A DNA stretch of 64,000 nucleotides from Eutrigla gurnardus (taxonomy: Eukaryota > Chordata > Actinopteri > Perciformes > Triglidae). Below, in pieces: positions 8,579-22,446 of the stretch. The stretch covers positions 25,743,657 through 25,807,656 of the forward strand of contig OY741268.1 in NCBI GenBank assembly GCA_963514095.1, in the 5' to 3' direction. Below the pieces are notes generated by a model. The model worked only from the letters and a program-made list of their open reading frames with translations, was not told the origin of the DNA and did no database searches. Made by a program: the position numbers and the translations under genes. Each line of letters begins with the position of its first letter. Positions within the stretch are counted from its first letter, which is position 1.

Positions 8579-11500
8579 TGTTATAGTTATAGGAAAAACA
8601 TGTAGAAACCCATTGGATTATCTGAAAGATACTTTTTTTTTTGTAATTAACTCATGAAAAGTTGATATTTTGCAGACGTATGATTTTGAGAAGACAGCGA
8701 CGGCGTCGATACGCCGACGATGACAGATTCTCAGTTCCAAATGAACGTAGTTCATTTTCCATTCTGTATTTGTCACACGTACACATTCATGCGTGCTGCG
8801 TGTGTTTGTATGTGTGACAGCGAGCTAGTCATTTACAGTAGTGGAGCCACCTAATCCCGGCCTCTCAATGTCAAGTAGCAGAGCACACAGAAATAGTGCC
8901 GTGCAGTCATGCTCACATAGCTTCTATTCCCGGGCCTGATGGCCACCAAAGAGCCAGAATGTTGGGAGAGAAGGGAGTTCGCTACGTTCTCCATCTCACT
9001 GGCCCTCGTGGACCTCAGCCAGGAAATAACGTCCGCCGTGATGGCCCATCATCGGGCATCAGTGCTGCCGCACCGCTCCCTGAGTTTTCCTTGTAGGGTC
9101 ACAGTAACGGCTCCGCCATCACTTCTCCTCTGTGAGCGTTAAACGTTCCTAGAGATACTCCAAAAAGATATTTCCACGGATCGGGAGGCGTTTCCTTGCA
9201 GGGTGGCCAAAATCTATCGGAAGTGGCAGTTTTTGCCGTGGGAATCACCACCACAAAGATTGCTATTGTTTTCGATTTGGCACCAGATCTTAACACCAAA
9301 CTTCAGCTGTAGGTTCCTTTGTGTGTCGTGATGTTTTTAAAGGTATTTGGAAATAAAGAGTATATTTTGTATGTTGGAAGCTTCTTCAGAGTAGAATCAC
9401 CTACTTTGCTGATTACAGATTCGGCACCAGTGCGGTGTTTTGTCTGTACTGATTAGGTTGTATACTTCTAGATTTCCCTCTTTTTGAAAATATTTTAATC
9501 CAGAAGCAGAGATCCATTTCCAAATAAGACTTGAGTAATATCCGATGCTGCAGTGGTGGTATTGGGTCGAATCAGTGAGAGGAGGGTGAGTTTGTTGTGA
9601 AAGGTGCTTCCTGCCCCGCTGAGGACCAACAATGGGTAGTTTCCTCTTCCACTGATATGGAAGTGCGCACGCCAACAGTTGGAAATATAATTATTCTCTG
9701 ACCGGATTTGATCAACAGGAACACGTTATTACCTGAAATTAATGTGTGTTTGAATCTGTTTGGATGTTGAAGTTCCAGAACTATGTGTGTGTCTGCCTGA
9801 CGCGAGCACGTAACTCCGATCCATAACGACTCCTGTCAAGTTGATATGCCGGCACACGCCTGATTGATGAGGTGGTGAGAGTGATGCAGTCATTGTCCAC
9901 AGGACAAAAAGAAGCTGCGACCGGATCAGTGTGTTGTACGGCCGGTCATCCCGTTTGTGTGCTGAGGGACGGGCCAAAGAGGAGGAGGAGGGGGATGAGG
10001 AGGAGGGCGTGGATGACAGGAATGAAGAGAGGGAGTGAGAGATAAGGTCGGCATGGTAACACGAGAGCGGGAGTGAGAGACGGAGGGAGGATGGAGAATG
10101 GGTCAAGGTGAGAACTTCTGCTTAAGAGGTGCAGACTTGTCTTCGCCTGCATGTGGATAAAAAAGATTAAGGAGTTAAGAGGAGCGGCGTCACTCTGTCA
10201 CTGCCTATTATAGCTCTTCCTTCTCTGGTCTTTTACTTTGATTTACCCTTCAGTTCCTGTGAACTACCTTCTTTATGCTGTAATCCTGTCCTCCTGACAT
10301 CCTTATTCCCTCCTCCGCTTCCTCATCCTTTTCCTGTCGGCCGTTTTTTTTCTCCCTAAGGAGACACGTGCTCAGAGGCCGTCTGATGAGGGCAAAGGAA
10401 GCCACAAAAGGTATCTGCAGCCTACAAATGGAAAAAATAAATAAAGTAATGAAAGTTAATTTTCATTAATTTAGACTATATTTACTTACTGACCAACACC
10501 CCTCATTTGTTAGATTAAAAACTGGTCATTCTTGAGTCATGCCCACTCCCTTCACTACGGCAGCTCTTAACCTCAAATGGGTTTATTTAACTAGTGCAGC
10601 AAAAGCTACAAAGGAAATATGAAAAATGTTGCTCCTCGTAAAAGAACCGCTGCCTCCGAGGGCTGCCAGTAACACCAAACTGTATCTCCAAGTAACACGG
10701 CTAGGTCGCTCGCTTTAACACGTGCGTGTGACGCACCCCATCTGTGGCGTTACGGGCAGAGCGACTGATGTCATATAAAGAGAGAGAGTCAACACATGTG
10801 GCGGAGGGGCCAATTAGTCAGTGTCATTAGTGACATGACACCGGATGAGATGCTGGTCACCTGAGTCTATAGTCAGTCACGTTAACGTTGACCGCACTCT
10901 TTTCCTAAACCTAACTTATCGGTTTTAATAACAAGCGTATATTGACACGTGCAAAACTGGGTACGTAGAGCATCATAGTCTGACGCTTTAAAGCATTGAC
11001 CAAGTTCCATCTATACCCCATTAAAGTAATACTTTTTGGTGCATTTACTTATCGGCCTTCTTGCTAAGACTTAGTGGTTTTAAAGCTTCCGAGTTTACTT
11101 CCGGTGTTCGTGGTCCACTGAACATGTGCAGAAGTGTTTCCCCTGCTGGCCCCAGCTGCAAGTTACAACTCGGCCCATAGAATTTACATGATGATGAAAT
11201 CACAGATTTTCCAGGAAAGTTTAAATATAAAAACGAAATGCATTTAAAAAATAAAACATAGGAAGAATCATAATTGACTTTGCGGTGGTCTATGGATGGA
11301 AAAAAAAGAAAAGAAAGCATGCGTAAAAAAAGATTAAAGACAGTCAGATTTAATGATAAGTGCATTATGTATGGTGCATTATGCCTTGTAATTTACTTCT
11401 GTGCGGGTTTAGCAAGTTAAATGGCGGCCATCTGCAACGTATTTGCATCGCAGAATGTAAATGCACCAAACGCCTGTTGCTGAAAGGATGTCGTTTTAAG

Positions 11501-11942
11501 AAAATTCACATCTTCACTTTGCTTAGGATCCCCCAAAAGACGGGGTCTGCCCAGGCAGCTCGACGCTGCTGCTGCTGCCCGCTACGTTCGTCATGTTGCA
11601 AAAGCAGCTCGGCTCGGTGCCGCTCGCTCCCGATGCCAGCGGCAGTTGGGCAGGGATACCGGCAGATTCCCCCCTGCTGATGTCACCCTGCTGGACAGAC
11701 ACTTGTTATGTATCATGGTCACACTATTAAATTCTCACTGAGGTCTATTTAGGCCCCAAGGAGGCTGATGGTGGCATCGCGTTACTTACTGGGTAAGAGG
11801 AGAAGAGTGAAGAGCGAGAAAGGGCCGGCGTTGGGTTAAGAGGGGACGAGGTAAAGATGCAGGAAGGAAGAGAGGAGGGGGGGGAAAGCAATGGGGAGAA
11901 ACTGGATGTAATTGACCATTCTCTTAATCGCCATGATCTCTA

Positions 11943-11943
<1 letters not shown>

Positions 11944-11977
<34 letters not shown>
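11944..11977. repeat. (CA)n microsatellite
   Basis: Seventeen CA units. Confidence 0.95.
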
Positions 11978-11980
<3 letters not shown>

Positions 11981-13564
11981 GCTATAAAAATAACACACAA
12001 ACAACAGCAGGCCGACAAACAGACAGGAAGGCTGGATGACTGCATGCTTGACTCATCTGTTTTCTCTGCTTACAGTATGCCCTGCAGTTCTCTGAAATAT
12101 ATGAGAAAAAAAGTCCAACACTCCTCCCATATCCGCCCAGTGCGTGTGTGCAGAAGCACCTAATGTTGGCTTAGAGGATCAGCCCAACGCGTGCTGGCCA
12201 GTCGAGCGGGCCGATACCGCAGCTTATGACAAAGGAGAGGCGGACGGATGTCAGAGCAGACGGCAGCGTGCTCTGGTTACCACAAGGAGTGGGCTCCCAT
12301 GCATTCTTCTCTGCTGTGTTTCCTCTGTGGTCGGCTGCTGCTGAAACTGTAAGAACACCTCACCCACCCACCGTCCCAACCCCCTCACCCTCAAGACAAA
12401 CACATTCATCTTCATGGTTTCAGTTTGATCCTTAAAAGTATTGCTGGGAAGACTGGAGGGATTTCCCTTGTGGAAAAATACCTAAATGTACCTTAGTTAT
12501 GTGAGAGGAATGCTCCCATCCCTCCCAAAAATGTTTTTCCATAAAACAAGAATGCCGTGGAAGCATTTGGTGGACTAAATGAAATTGAGAAACACTTCAT
12601 TGACTTTTTATTTTCTCATCACGGGTCAAATCTTGAATTCAAATTGTTCATTCATTCATGGTCCTTCCTAGGAAAATGGAAAAGCTATTTAACATTAAGT
12701 TGCATCATTTAAGTCACAATTTAAATACAAATGGAAAGGTCAATATCAATTCATCTGACAAAAAAAAAAAGATTAAATCTGCTTCAAATGTTAATAAAAA
12801 TGTGAAAAATGGAAAAGCATTGCAATAACATTTCAATCATGTCCTCCTGCTTCTCTGATTAAAAGAAATTGCAAATGCAAAGTGCATATTATATTTGAAT
12901 GACCCAATAATAGTCCACCATATAATGCAGTGTCAGACATACACATACAGAACACTGATTCAGCTGTCCAATAACCAAATTTCAAATAGCAGCTTAGACG
13001 TTTCACTAAAAACCTCAAATGCTAACCTATTTTGGTCTAGACCAACGCGGTGGACCGCCAAGCCGCCGCTGTTTGAACGTGTCGGACTGACTGGCGAGGT
13101 GTCCAGGGTGTCACCCGGCCTTCTGCTCAATGTATGATTGAACGGTTATGACGAGAACCGGAAAAATGTAAAGCAAACGGAGGAAAGATTTTCCCTCTTT
13201 TTGACTTTCTTCATTCATCCCCCCCAAGCAGCCCACGGGTTATTAGCGGGGTCCGTGACCTCAGTGAGACTTTCCCCTCTGCTGCTCTCCATCTGTCCAT
13301 CCACCCACTGTTACTCTGTGTGTTCCCTCTCTCCTGCCGCAGCCTCGAGACAGTGTGGGAGCTGTTCAGAGAGCAGGAATGTAGGGGCAACGCTCACAGC
13401 TCAGCTGCTGGAGGAGAGGAGAGGGAGGAGAGGAGGGAGGAGAGGGAGGCAGGAGAGGGAGAGAGAGAGAGGGGGATTTTTCCTTAGATGAGGTCATGGA
13501 TGATGGCTTCTCTCAGAGCGAGGAGCTGAGCTCGTGGCAGACGCGCCCCTGACCTCCCTCTGCC

Positions 13565-13565
<1 letters not shown>

Positions 13566-13639
<74 letters not shown>
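13566..13639. repeat. (CA)n microsatellite, one interruption
   Basis: About 37 CA units with a single TA interruption near 13601. Confidence 0.95.
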
Positions 13640-13641
<2 letters not shown>

Positions 13642-15203
13642 CTAGAGGGCTGAGCCCATGGAAGCACTCGTTCGGCCTGACAGATGACATCTAGTTTTCA
13701 TCTCTGCCCATTACACAGCAGCTAATCTCCCAATCCAGATTGGCCTCCGTCTTTATCAACAAGCCGCACGCAGCCGGTGAAGTCAAGCCCCCCCCCCCAG
13801 CGGACCACTTTTGTGGACTCACGGCATGTGAAATCCCCATGCTGGAAAAGAAATCATCCTCCATTACTAGCTGAGAGACGGGAGTGATTACTAACACCAC
13901 TATTAGCGTGCTCAGCACACACGCACGCAACAACACAGCTGATTCAACAGCAGTAGAGTGTCATCTCGAGGAGTGATCTGCCTGTGTATCAGTGTGCCGA
14001 TTGGATGAGGAGTCCCGGTTAGCGGCAACTGTCGAGACAGCAGGATGATGGCGGTTATTATTGTGATTACTCAGCCCCTTTTCCTCCCCATGCGTGAGTC
14101 ACGGAGGCCGACGCTCAGAGGCTTTGTGCCTCGGTGTGAAAAATATCTTCACCCCCCCTCCCCCTTGCCTTCCCCAGCGTGGATTTCGGGAATGTGACTG
14201 CACCAAAGCTTTGTCGGGGGACAATAGGGCCCCCATGTGAATGTGACACATCCCTGTGGGTGCAGTTGTTGTTTTGATACCTTCTCTGATCCTCTTCCTG
14301 TGAGCCGGATGAGCCGGAGTCACTCTTACAATCGAAACGGTACAACCTTCGACACCAGCGTCAAACATCCGAAGAGCCCCTGGCACAGCAAGGCCGACGG
14401 CGGTCTGTGAGGTGATGCGGCGGGGTTGTTGTTGAGTGTCTGCGGCTGACCATCGGGCCGCGTCTGGCACTGCAAACCCTCGTCTATTATCAGCTGCGGT
14501 TTGGCTGATTGAGCGTGTCAAATTGGCAAACGCCAGCAGCTGACGGGAGTCCTCCAGGTGAAGATTGAAGCGCTGCGGCGTTTATTATCCACACGACGCA
14601 AATAACTTCTTTTTTTATTTTTAATTATATAAATCATATTAGCATTTTACCATTTGCTCATTAGAGCTAGACACAAAGTACAGGCGGGGCGACTGCTGGT
14701 AATGTCATTAGTTCTCCTCATTCATGCAAAAGTTGGCTGACGCTTAACTTGTGTTGACACGAGCGAGAAGTGACGGAGGAGGCAGTTCTGTGGAGCTTGC
14801 GCTTCTTAAAAAAGACAACTTGGCTGAGAGGGAACTTCTGTTTTACAAGAAGGATACAGACTATTACCTCAGAAGACCTGAGGCATCAGGGGTCAACAAA
14901 AGCATTCAAGAGGTCAACCTTTGTTGTGGTTGGTTGTTTGGGCTGACTTGTGTCTCAGGTTCAAAGTGAAATGTAACCCTTGAACCCTCATTGGAGGTCT
15001 TTGAATTGCAGTGAAAGCCTCTTTCAGTCCCTTTTACAAAAGGCAGTGACACTGACTGACGTCTCCAGGACTCATTGAGAGCACTAAAACTTGAAACCGC
15101 ACGGATTGTGGGCGTTTTTAAAGCTATTTTTATAAAGTTCAGAACTGTCCCCTCTGGAATTAAATCACAGTCATCCACACCTGTCTTCGTTTTCTCTTTA
15201 TCT

Positions 15204-15208
<5 letters not shown>

Positions 15209-15265
<57 letters not shown>
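15209..15265. repeat. (CA)n microsatellite
   Basis: About 28 uninterrupted CA units. Confidence 0.95.
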
Positions 15266-15268
<3 letters not shown>

Positions 15269-16800
15269 GAGCTGCCTCCGCATAAAGCCTCACTTCTCTT
15301 TTCTAAGACAGTGGTGTGATTGTTGAAGACTGCAGGTGTGTTTGCGACTCTGGGAGTTCCTTCACCCTAATTACAGACTCCTCACTGACATGTAACTGAC
15401 GTCCGTCCCTCCTCAAACACTCCGTACATATCTGCGCTGTTTATTTTCCCTTTTTGACCTCACGTTCGGGTCAGGAGCCGCCGAGCGATTACAACTCGGG
15501 CGCTGCAGAAGCCCCGGGTTGTAAGGAAACGAGTTTGGTAAACCAGGCGGCCGCACTGCGACCAGACCACAACATCCTCCTGCTTCTGTGCTCATTAATA
15601 GGCCCTCTTTCCTCTCCGCTCTCTTCCGACCTAAGTCCATCCCCGGTGGGGTATCGCCTCGCCCCCGCGTCCACCAAACGGAGGCCCCACATCAAAGGGA
15701 AGCTGCGGCCTGCCAGGAAGTAACATCACCGCACCGCAAGTTTCTTTGTTTGAGAAAGCTGGGTTCAACGTGGACTCACTTGGCTCCCTGCTGGGCCCCG
15801 GCTCTGTGGAGCGGTTACAGCAGAGTGAGGAGGTACTGGCCACTGTCCAGCACTGACATTCCTGTCACTCCTGTGTGTGTAGTGTCTCATTATAGCACCT
15901 TATATAGAGAAAGCAGGGGAGGGTAAACCCGCGGCCGAGCATCCAGCGGACTTAGTAATGGTGGAAGTTGTTCTTTCCTCCATTGTGACCAGCGAATCGA
16001 ACACCGTGTCCATGCCAGCCTCTGCCGTCCATCGCTATAGTTACTGAGAGCAACGCGGCGAAAGGGAAAACAACACCATAAAATCAAATTGCAGTTGCAT
16101 TTCACAGTCATTATTGAATTCTATAGCTGGGTGGGTGGAAGTAATTGATTGCAGATGTTTCTCCCTTTGTGGGACTGAAAAGAAATGTTGTGTGTGCTCG
16201 TGTGTCATAGTCAGCTTACAGTAGACAGTTAGGGTGAGGTTAGCGTTTTCCTGGTCAAGGTTAGTCAGCCATCTTTGGGACCGCACACACTCTTTCCAAT
16301 TGTGTCGGTCTCTTATCATTTTTCTATTTGTGAAAGCTGGGAGATAATATTCCCTTTGTCTTGCATTTTTCCTTCGACATTATCGGAGTTTGTGAGTCAA
16401 CGACGGAGACAAAATATCCCCAACAGCAACATTTCCCAAGATGTAATGCATTTTGTTGATTTTTAAGTGTTAAGTTGATGAATAATGTATATGTATTTAA
16501 AACTGCACTGAAAAAAAGTTCATCAAATGTACCTAAAAAGGGGACAGACTCAGAATCATCATAGTAGAGTAATTAGCAGCATTCCTTCCGGAGTTGGAGG
16601 AGATGAAAACAGAGCAACAAGGACGGTGAATATTGCACTTACATATGAAATGAATGCGGATGTTGCTCCATGTCTGCTGGATGTTTGCCATCATGTTAGC
16701 CATATCAACTGTTCAAGGCCATATGGTGACACACGTACGTGGTTTTTAGCTTGTTGGGAAGTTCAGCCCCCAGGAGGCCCAAACACTGATTAATGCATCT

Positions 16801-16838
16801 ATTAATTAATTAATTAATTAATTAATTAATTAATTAAT
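16801..16838. repeat. (ATTA)n microsatellite
   Basis: About nine perfect ATTA units, self-complementary as TTAA. Confidence 0.95.
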
Positions 16839-17523
16839 GTCTATGACTGACAGCACCACATTTTAATCATAATTGTCTTCCAGAATCCAAAAAGTGAACA
16901 AAAACGGAGCTCAAAAAAATAATAATCCCAAAAAACACAAGGTTGGAACCACTCTTTTAAATTGTAGAGCGGAAGGACTTGACAACAATTAAAGTAAATC
17001 AACTTTTCTGATTCCCCTCTCACGTTTATTAAGTCACAACCACTATATAAACAGTCAAAACAACAGATTCTGCAGCTATAGCTCCAATTTATGAATGTCA
17101 GACAACCTCAAACATCCGAGGTTGAAAACTTTGATTGAGACTTTAAAGTGAACACCCTATGATTTTCCAACAACAGCAGCCTTTGTTAAAACTTGGCATT
17201 AAACTTTTGTTTGGTTATTCTTTTTTTTTGTTTCACTGACATTTATCTCACCCCTCCCTAATCACTTGCCCTGCACATTTCTCCACTTTGTCCTCTCTGA
17301 CACAGCTTTCCACTCTCTTATCTCCATATCAAGGCTACTTCGCAGCTGGCAAAAAATAACTCTTCTGTCAAGATCATTGTGTCTATTTGTGCCACGGTAA
17401 ACAGTGCTGCACTGTTGTCTCACCCATTCCATTCGGTGAACGGTTTCATTTTTCAGTTTTATGCTTTGTAATCTGAACGCTACACATTGTTGTCTACAGC
17501 CTGCATGCATGTATGTGTATGTA

Positions 17524-17542
17524 TGTGTGTGTGTGTGTGTGT
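17524..17542. repeat. (TG)n microsatellite
   Basis: About nine TG units, 130 bases before a longer CA tract on the same strand. Confidence 0.9.
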
Positions 17543-17669
17543 TATTTTGTGTGAGAAAACGGGTGGATCCTCTGGCCAGCGGGAGATACACTGTCTGCGC
17601 TTTGACAGGCTCTTCCTCCTGGCTGATTACTGCACAGTCATAAGCACCACAAATGGAAACACAGGCAGA

Positions 17670-17672
<3 letters not shown>

Positions 17673-17730
<58 letters not shown>
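17673..17730. repeat. (CA)n microsatellite
   Basis: About 29 perfect CA units. Confidence 0.95.
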
Positions 17731-17733
<3 letters not shown>

Positions 17734-18077
17734 TGCTACACCGCTGACCTTACACACCCAAGAAAAGCCTCTTCTTGCATACACACAAAGATTGTTCTTT
17801 GTTTTCATTTTTCTTTCCCAGTACCCATGTCGCGTACCAACATAGCTGCGCTCTTTATTCCGTCTGTCTGTCAGTGGTGCTATTTAAAGAGGCTTTTCTT
17901 TTTAGGAGTGGGTGTAAGCAGCCTAAAGTACCGGTGAACACACTAAAAATACTAAATTTGAAATGACCTAAAAATAAACAAAAGAGGGAACCGGGGGAAG
18001 AAGAGGATGTGGAGGGATAGAAACTAATGTCTGAACATTTGTGTTTGTTTATGTGCACAGCTGTCGCGTATGACATC

Positions 18078-18078
<1 letters not shown>

Positions 18079-18141
<63 letters not shown>
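18079..18141. repeat. (CA)n microsatellite
   Basis: About 31 perfect CA units. Confidence 0.95.
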
Positions 18142-18145
<4 letters not shown>

Positions 18146-21049
18146 ATTAAGCACTAACTAAATTATACACACAAGTTAGCTCCCAGTTGTTTACTAGTGT
18201 ATTAAAAAGCTTGCAGGCTGGTGAATTGGCAGGAACAGATTTACATTTTCAGCGAATGGTTAAAGTTGTTCGTACTCATTTAAAGGAGCGCATTAATATA
18301 GCAGCAAACCAATATGCACTACCTAAAGATATTGTGGAGTTATGTCTACCTGAGCAGAGAATGAAGTCTCCATCTCCATCTTTCTCAAAATGGAAGCTTA
18401 TAGGGGCTTTTCATTGATTCCCAACAGGTGATGGTTTTTGGGCTCCACTTTGGTCCTCCCAAAGTTAAAATCATTAATGATCTGTCATACACACCACCAA
18501 GAGGCTTAATAAGGCCTGTTGCGTGCAACATTTTCTCGGTCAGTGCACACACGGCCGCAGAGGACATGGCAGGTTTTCGCGGGGGAGCACGCCGACGGCT
18601 TTAAGTGCAGATTCTGCGTCTTTAATTTTTGATCCTGCCCCAGAATAGATGTGCACTCTGAACCTTTTTTGGAATCACGGAGGAGCTGCCATGGAAATGC
18701 TTTACATAAAATAGACCAGGCCTTATAGTGTGGTTGGAGAAACTGCCATTGGTTTCCACACCTCGACAGAGTAAAAGTCATTACTGCTAACTGCTGGTGC
18801 AGAAAGTGTCTAGAAAGTCCAGTGTTCTCTCTTGTTTTCCCGCTCGGGGTTATGAGATCATTGTAGTGAATATTCAGACATGTGTGATGAGATGAGAAGC
18901 TGAACGACCCGTGGTTGTCAGTACGTTCTCACCACATGACCACATCAGTTCCTGTTCCACACATAAGTCATTACTCCTGAAAACATTGGGCCTCTACTCG
19001 ACACAACAGGAGCTGAACTCAAACCTCCTTTGATGATGCAGAGAAACTAATGAGGCAAAAGTGATTTCTCAGTTTCCCCCGAACCATAATATAATGAAAC
19101 ATGGATGCTCACACCTGCATGTACACCTCAAAATCACACTCAGACTATAAAACGTCATAGTTCACTGATTGGATGTGTCACATTCAGACTTATTCTTCAG
19201 AAAAATGACTTCCTTGTGGTTGAATTAGTGTCCTCACTTCCTCCGTACAATGACGGCACCCGCTGCAAAATGTGGTTCTCTCTTCAACGCGCTTTCCCAG
19301 CGACCTCATTGAGTCCTCATTGTATCTCCCCCCGCACCGCACAGCACCTTTTCCCCCTCGCTCTTTCCACCTCCCTCTGTTGTGTCCGCGTGGGTGCTCC
19401 GTCTGTGTCACGCTGCTGTGCCACCGCATTCCTCCCTGACCAGTTCCTGTGTCGTCTCGAAAACAGCCCCGGCTAAGGGAGAAGGAAAGGGAAGAACAGA
19501 GCGGAGGAGCCGAGGCCGTCAGCGGTGACAAACGGAGAGACGTCAAGAGAGGGTGGCCCGGTGAGATCACCGCTGCAGCGATGCCATGGAAATGCTGGTG
19601 GGCCCTCGACGCATAATCATTTTGAGCTAAAAACCTATAAACCCAACACGGCTGATGTTTATAGACTTTTTGGAGCTAATAGTAGAGTACAAGTTAAGAG
19701 GATATGGCTTCAGGAGCTCCCCGTGCAGCAGTGGATCTTCAGTCTGACCTCCATAAACACAAAGAAGCTGAAATAACAAAGTGTTTGAAGTGAGGAAGTG
19801 GGATTGTAGTGAGGATAAAAGCGAGGGGGGTTTTTCAACCAGCGTTTTTGTCTGCTCGAAGAAATCTTTGTGTTTTACTGCAGAACTCTTGACCTTTAAA
19901 TGAATACATGGAAAAACTAAGCCCCGCTTGGGCATTTGAAGACAGACACACTATACTCAGACGTAAACACAATGCCACAATGGGGGAGCCACTGGCATGG
20001 TGGCAGCACTTTCCCATAATCCCCTGACGTACAGCACAAGCGATGGGAAGTGGCTATTTTCAGTTTTATGTCAGTATTTTTACAAATACAGTCAGAAACT
20101 TTTTTTTTTTTCATTTTTTTGATGGCTTAGTCTCCAAAGCCAAAAGGCAGCTCATGTCTTAAGGTTTAAGAGCTGAGCTTCCCGTCAAGGAGGGTTTGCT
20201 TTACGAGCTTTTGCTTTGTTTCTATGGAATGTGTGTAAAATCCCACGAGAGCCTTACTATATCCTAAAGTATGCTGCTACCTCAGCCAACACACCGCTGG
20301 CATGCCAAGCATTACTAAGCAACATTACTATGTAACAGTGTTATGTTAGACGGCCAGGCACCAAGGCTTTTAAACCTGGATACATTATTCAGTGATGGTA
20401 AATGTATGTATTAAGATCCTTTCAAAGACTTGCCAATGGGAAAAAAAATTATAATTTAATGAAAGCCATTAAGCATCGTCGGCATAGAATTGAGATTGCC
20501 ATTTGTTTCATGGCTTGATGTTGTTGTTTTATTTTGATATTCATCATCATATATTCAACCTTAAGGTAATTTCTTTAAATTTACTTGCTACAATTAATAT
20601 GAAGAGACTGTTTGTTACAGAATGTACAGAGGCCAAGGATATATTCAAGGATTAGCTGAAGGTTGGGGTTAAGTGGAAAGCATAGTTTATCATAACTTGG
20701 GGTTCATTTTTTGAGAGGGTTAGATTATCTAAACCACTTTTGAAGGTAAAATCAAAAGTGAGCATGCCCCTTATCACTAATAATCCCTTGCACAGGAGAC
20801 TCATGATGATGGAAGTTCACAAGAGACAGTTTAGGTAATAATTTTACTTTTTGCCTTAAGCCCAAAAGGATGCAAACACAAGCTCCGACAAGTCATTGTG
20901 ACCAAAACAAACTGGCGGTATGCGGATGTCTAACAGAGCCTATGAGCTGTGCAAATTTAAGCATCATTTTTGGCTTTAATTTCTGTGACTAACCAAGCGG
21001 CGACGTCCAGTTCTGAGAAATTAGGTCAACGTAAAGTGCCGAAAACTGC

Positions 21050-21330
21050 TGTTCCTCAAATGGCCACTTGAGGCTGGCTCCAAATGAGAGTCCATCCCCA
21101 TTGGCCCCACTGTTAAAATGCCCAACCTCACAGCAGAAATGAACACGTTTACAGCCTGGTACAAAAAAAGTTTTTTTGGCTCTAATTCCCCAGGTGAATT
21201 TTCAGATGGCTCACCCTTTTAAATTATATTCAGGCTTGAAATTATGCATAATAGAGGGCGTGGCTGTTGTGAGTGGTGGATGGGTGCCCTCTCAGGTTGC
21301 TAGCTGCTAGCTGCCCGCAATGTTGCATCA
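21050..21330. repeat. Teleost interspersed repeat, class not determined
   Basis: Phrases such as AAATGCCCAACCTCACAGCA, TTTACAGCCTGGTACAAAAA and GAGGGCGTGGC, in this order, match a repeat I remember as frequent in fish genomic sequence. Copy is diverged; ends not defined. Confidence 0.45.
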
Positions 21331-22361
21331 CCTGGATCTGCCTCTGCTCCGAGCAGGAGCCAGTGCCAGGGCTCTCAAGTCTCAAGCATTGGGCTCACAC
21401 GCCACATCTAGTATTTCTCACGCAGACAAATTACCGGGATAATTAAAAAAACTTTCTCTTATTTTACGAAAATAGTTCACCGAAATGTGTTTCTGAAATC
21501 ATTTTTTGCGAGACATAAGCTATGCAGTTGCTGAATCCGTCTTTATTTTAGATCAACAACGGTCAATTTAAAAGATTTTCGAGAGCTTGCGGGAGGCGGT
21601 GCCGCGTCTCTCGAAACTCGCCGTGACATGAAGGCATTGCGCGGCTTCCTACATAGACAATGAATGGGAAGCGTGGACAAAACGCTGCTTGTGGACACGT
21701 ACCTTCTGCCAAAAGGTTCTCACTAAATTACAAAACTAAATTAAAAACTTGAGAGCCCTGCGGTGCCTAATCTCGAACCAGTTCTTCGCGTTTCCACAGC
21801 CAAACCACACCGGCTCTCGGTCAGGAAAACTGGTTCCAGAGCGTCAACAACTCTTGAACCGTTCGCAAACCAAGTCTTGCTTACCTCGCGGGCTAGAGGT
21901 GGGGTTAATGCTGGAGGTGATGGTGGAAAATAAGCTGCTGCAGATTTCTACTAACGTTACTGATCCTAGTTAGTTTCACCTTTTAAATTTTTCGCCTTGT
22001 TGCAAACCAACTATACAATTCTTAGCTATATTTTCCCAAGCCATTGATTACGTAACAGCAGCAATTAGCTTGCTTGGTTAATGTAAGCTGAGCAGCTAGC
22101 TAGCCAGCTAGCATGATATTGCTAACAATAACTTTAGCATGCTACTTGCCGATACTGCCGTTGGCTCACAGACGTTACCAACTACCAACGTGACTTAACA
22201 TCTGGCTTCACAGCGTAGTGGACAAGGTTGTGATTAAATCCTTGTTCTCTTGATATTGAATGGAGGCCCAACCCCGCAGATGACTAAACATCAATCACAC
22301 TCGGATAATTGATATTGCACACACTTTTACAAATGTTGGGATTTTAGTATTTAGTAGTCAG

Positions 22362-22446
22362 CCCTAGTGATAGTCACCCAATGTCAGCTTGGATCGGCTC
22401 CAAGCCCCCCGTGACCCTGAACGGGATAAGCGGTTGATAATCAATG
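22362..22446 (+). repeat. 3' tail of a fish L2/Maui-type LINE or related SINE
   Basis: GGATCGGCTCCAAGCCCCCC, then CGTGACCCTGAACGGGATAA, then GCGGTTGA is the familiar tail of a very common teleost non-LTR repeat (usually GGATAGGCTCCAGC...CGACCC...GATAAGCGGT). No coding part is present. Confidence 0.5.

Larger units (their letters stand above)
6345..20900. other. Gene-poor region, left part
   Basis: I found no exon with family similarity, and no tRNA, rRNA or intact transposon gene. Open frames here are 60-140 codons, overlap each other on both strands, and many are made of CA/TG repeats. Contents I can support are listed separately: two copies of a dispersed repeat (6826, 8445), a G-run cluster (7110), a tRNA-like remnant (8370) and microsatellites. 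Distal enhancers of hbegf or prob1 could lie here, but sequence alone does not show them. Confidence 0.55.

Noticed and set aside
8696..8715. CGGCGTCGATACGCCG small palindrome
   Set aside because: Stem of six bases with a four-base loop; expected by chance in 64 kb and without context.
22080..22140. GCTAGC-rich stretch, also near 51290
   Set aside because: Low-complexity GCTA words common in fish DNA; no defined unit or termini.
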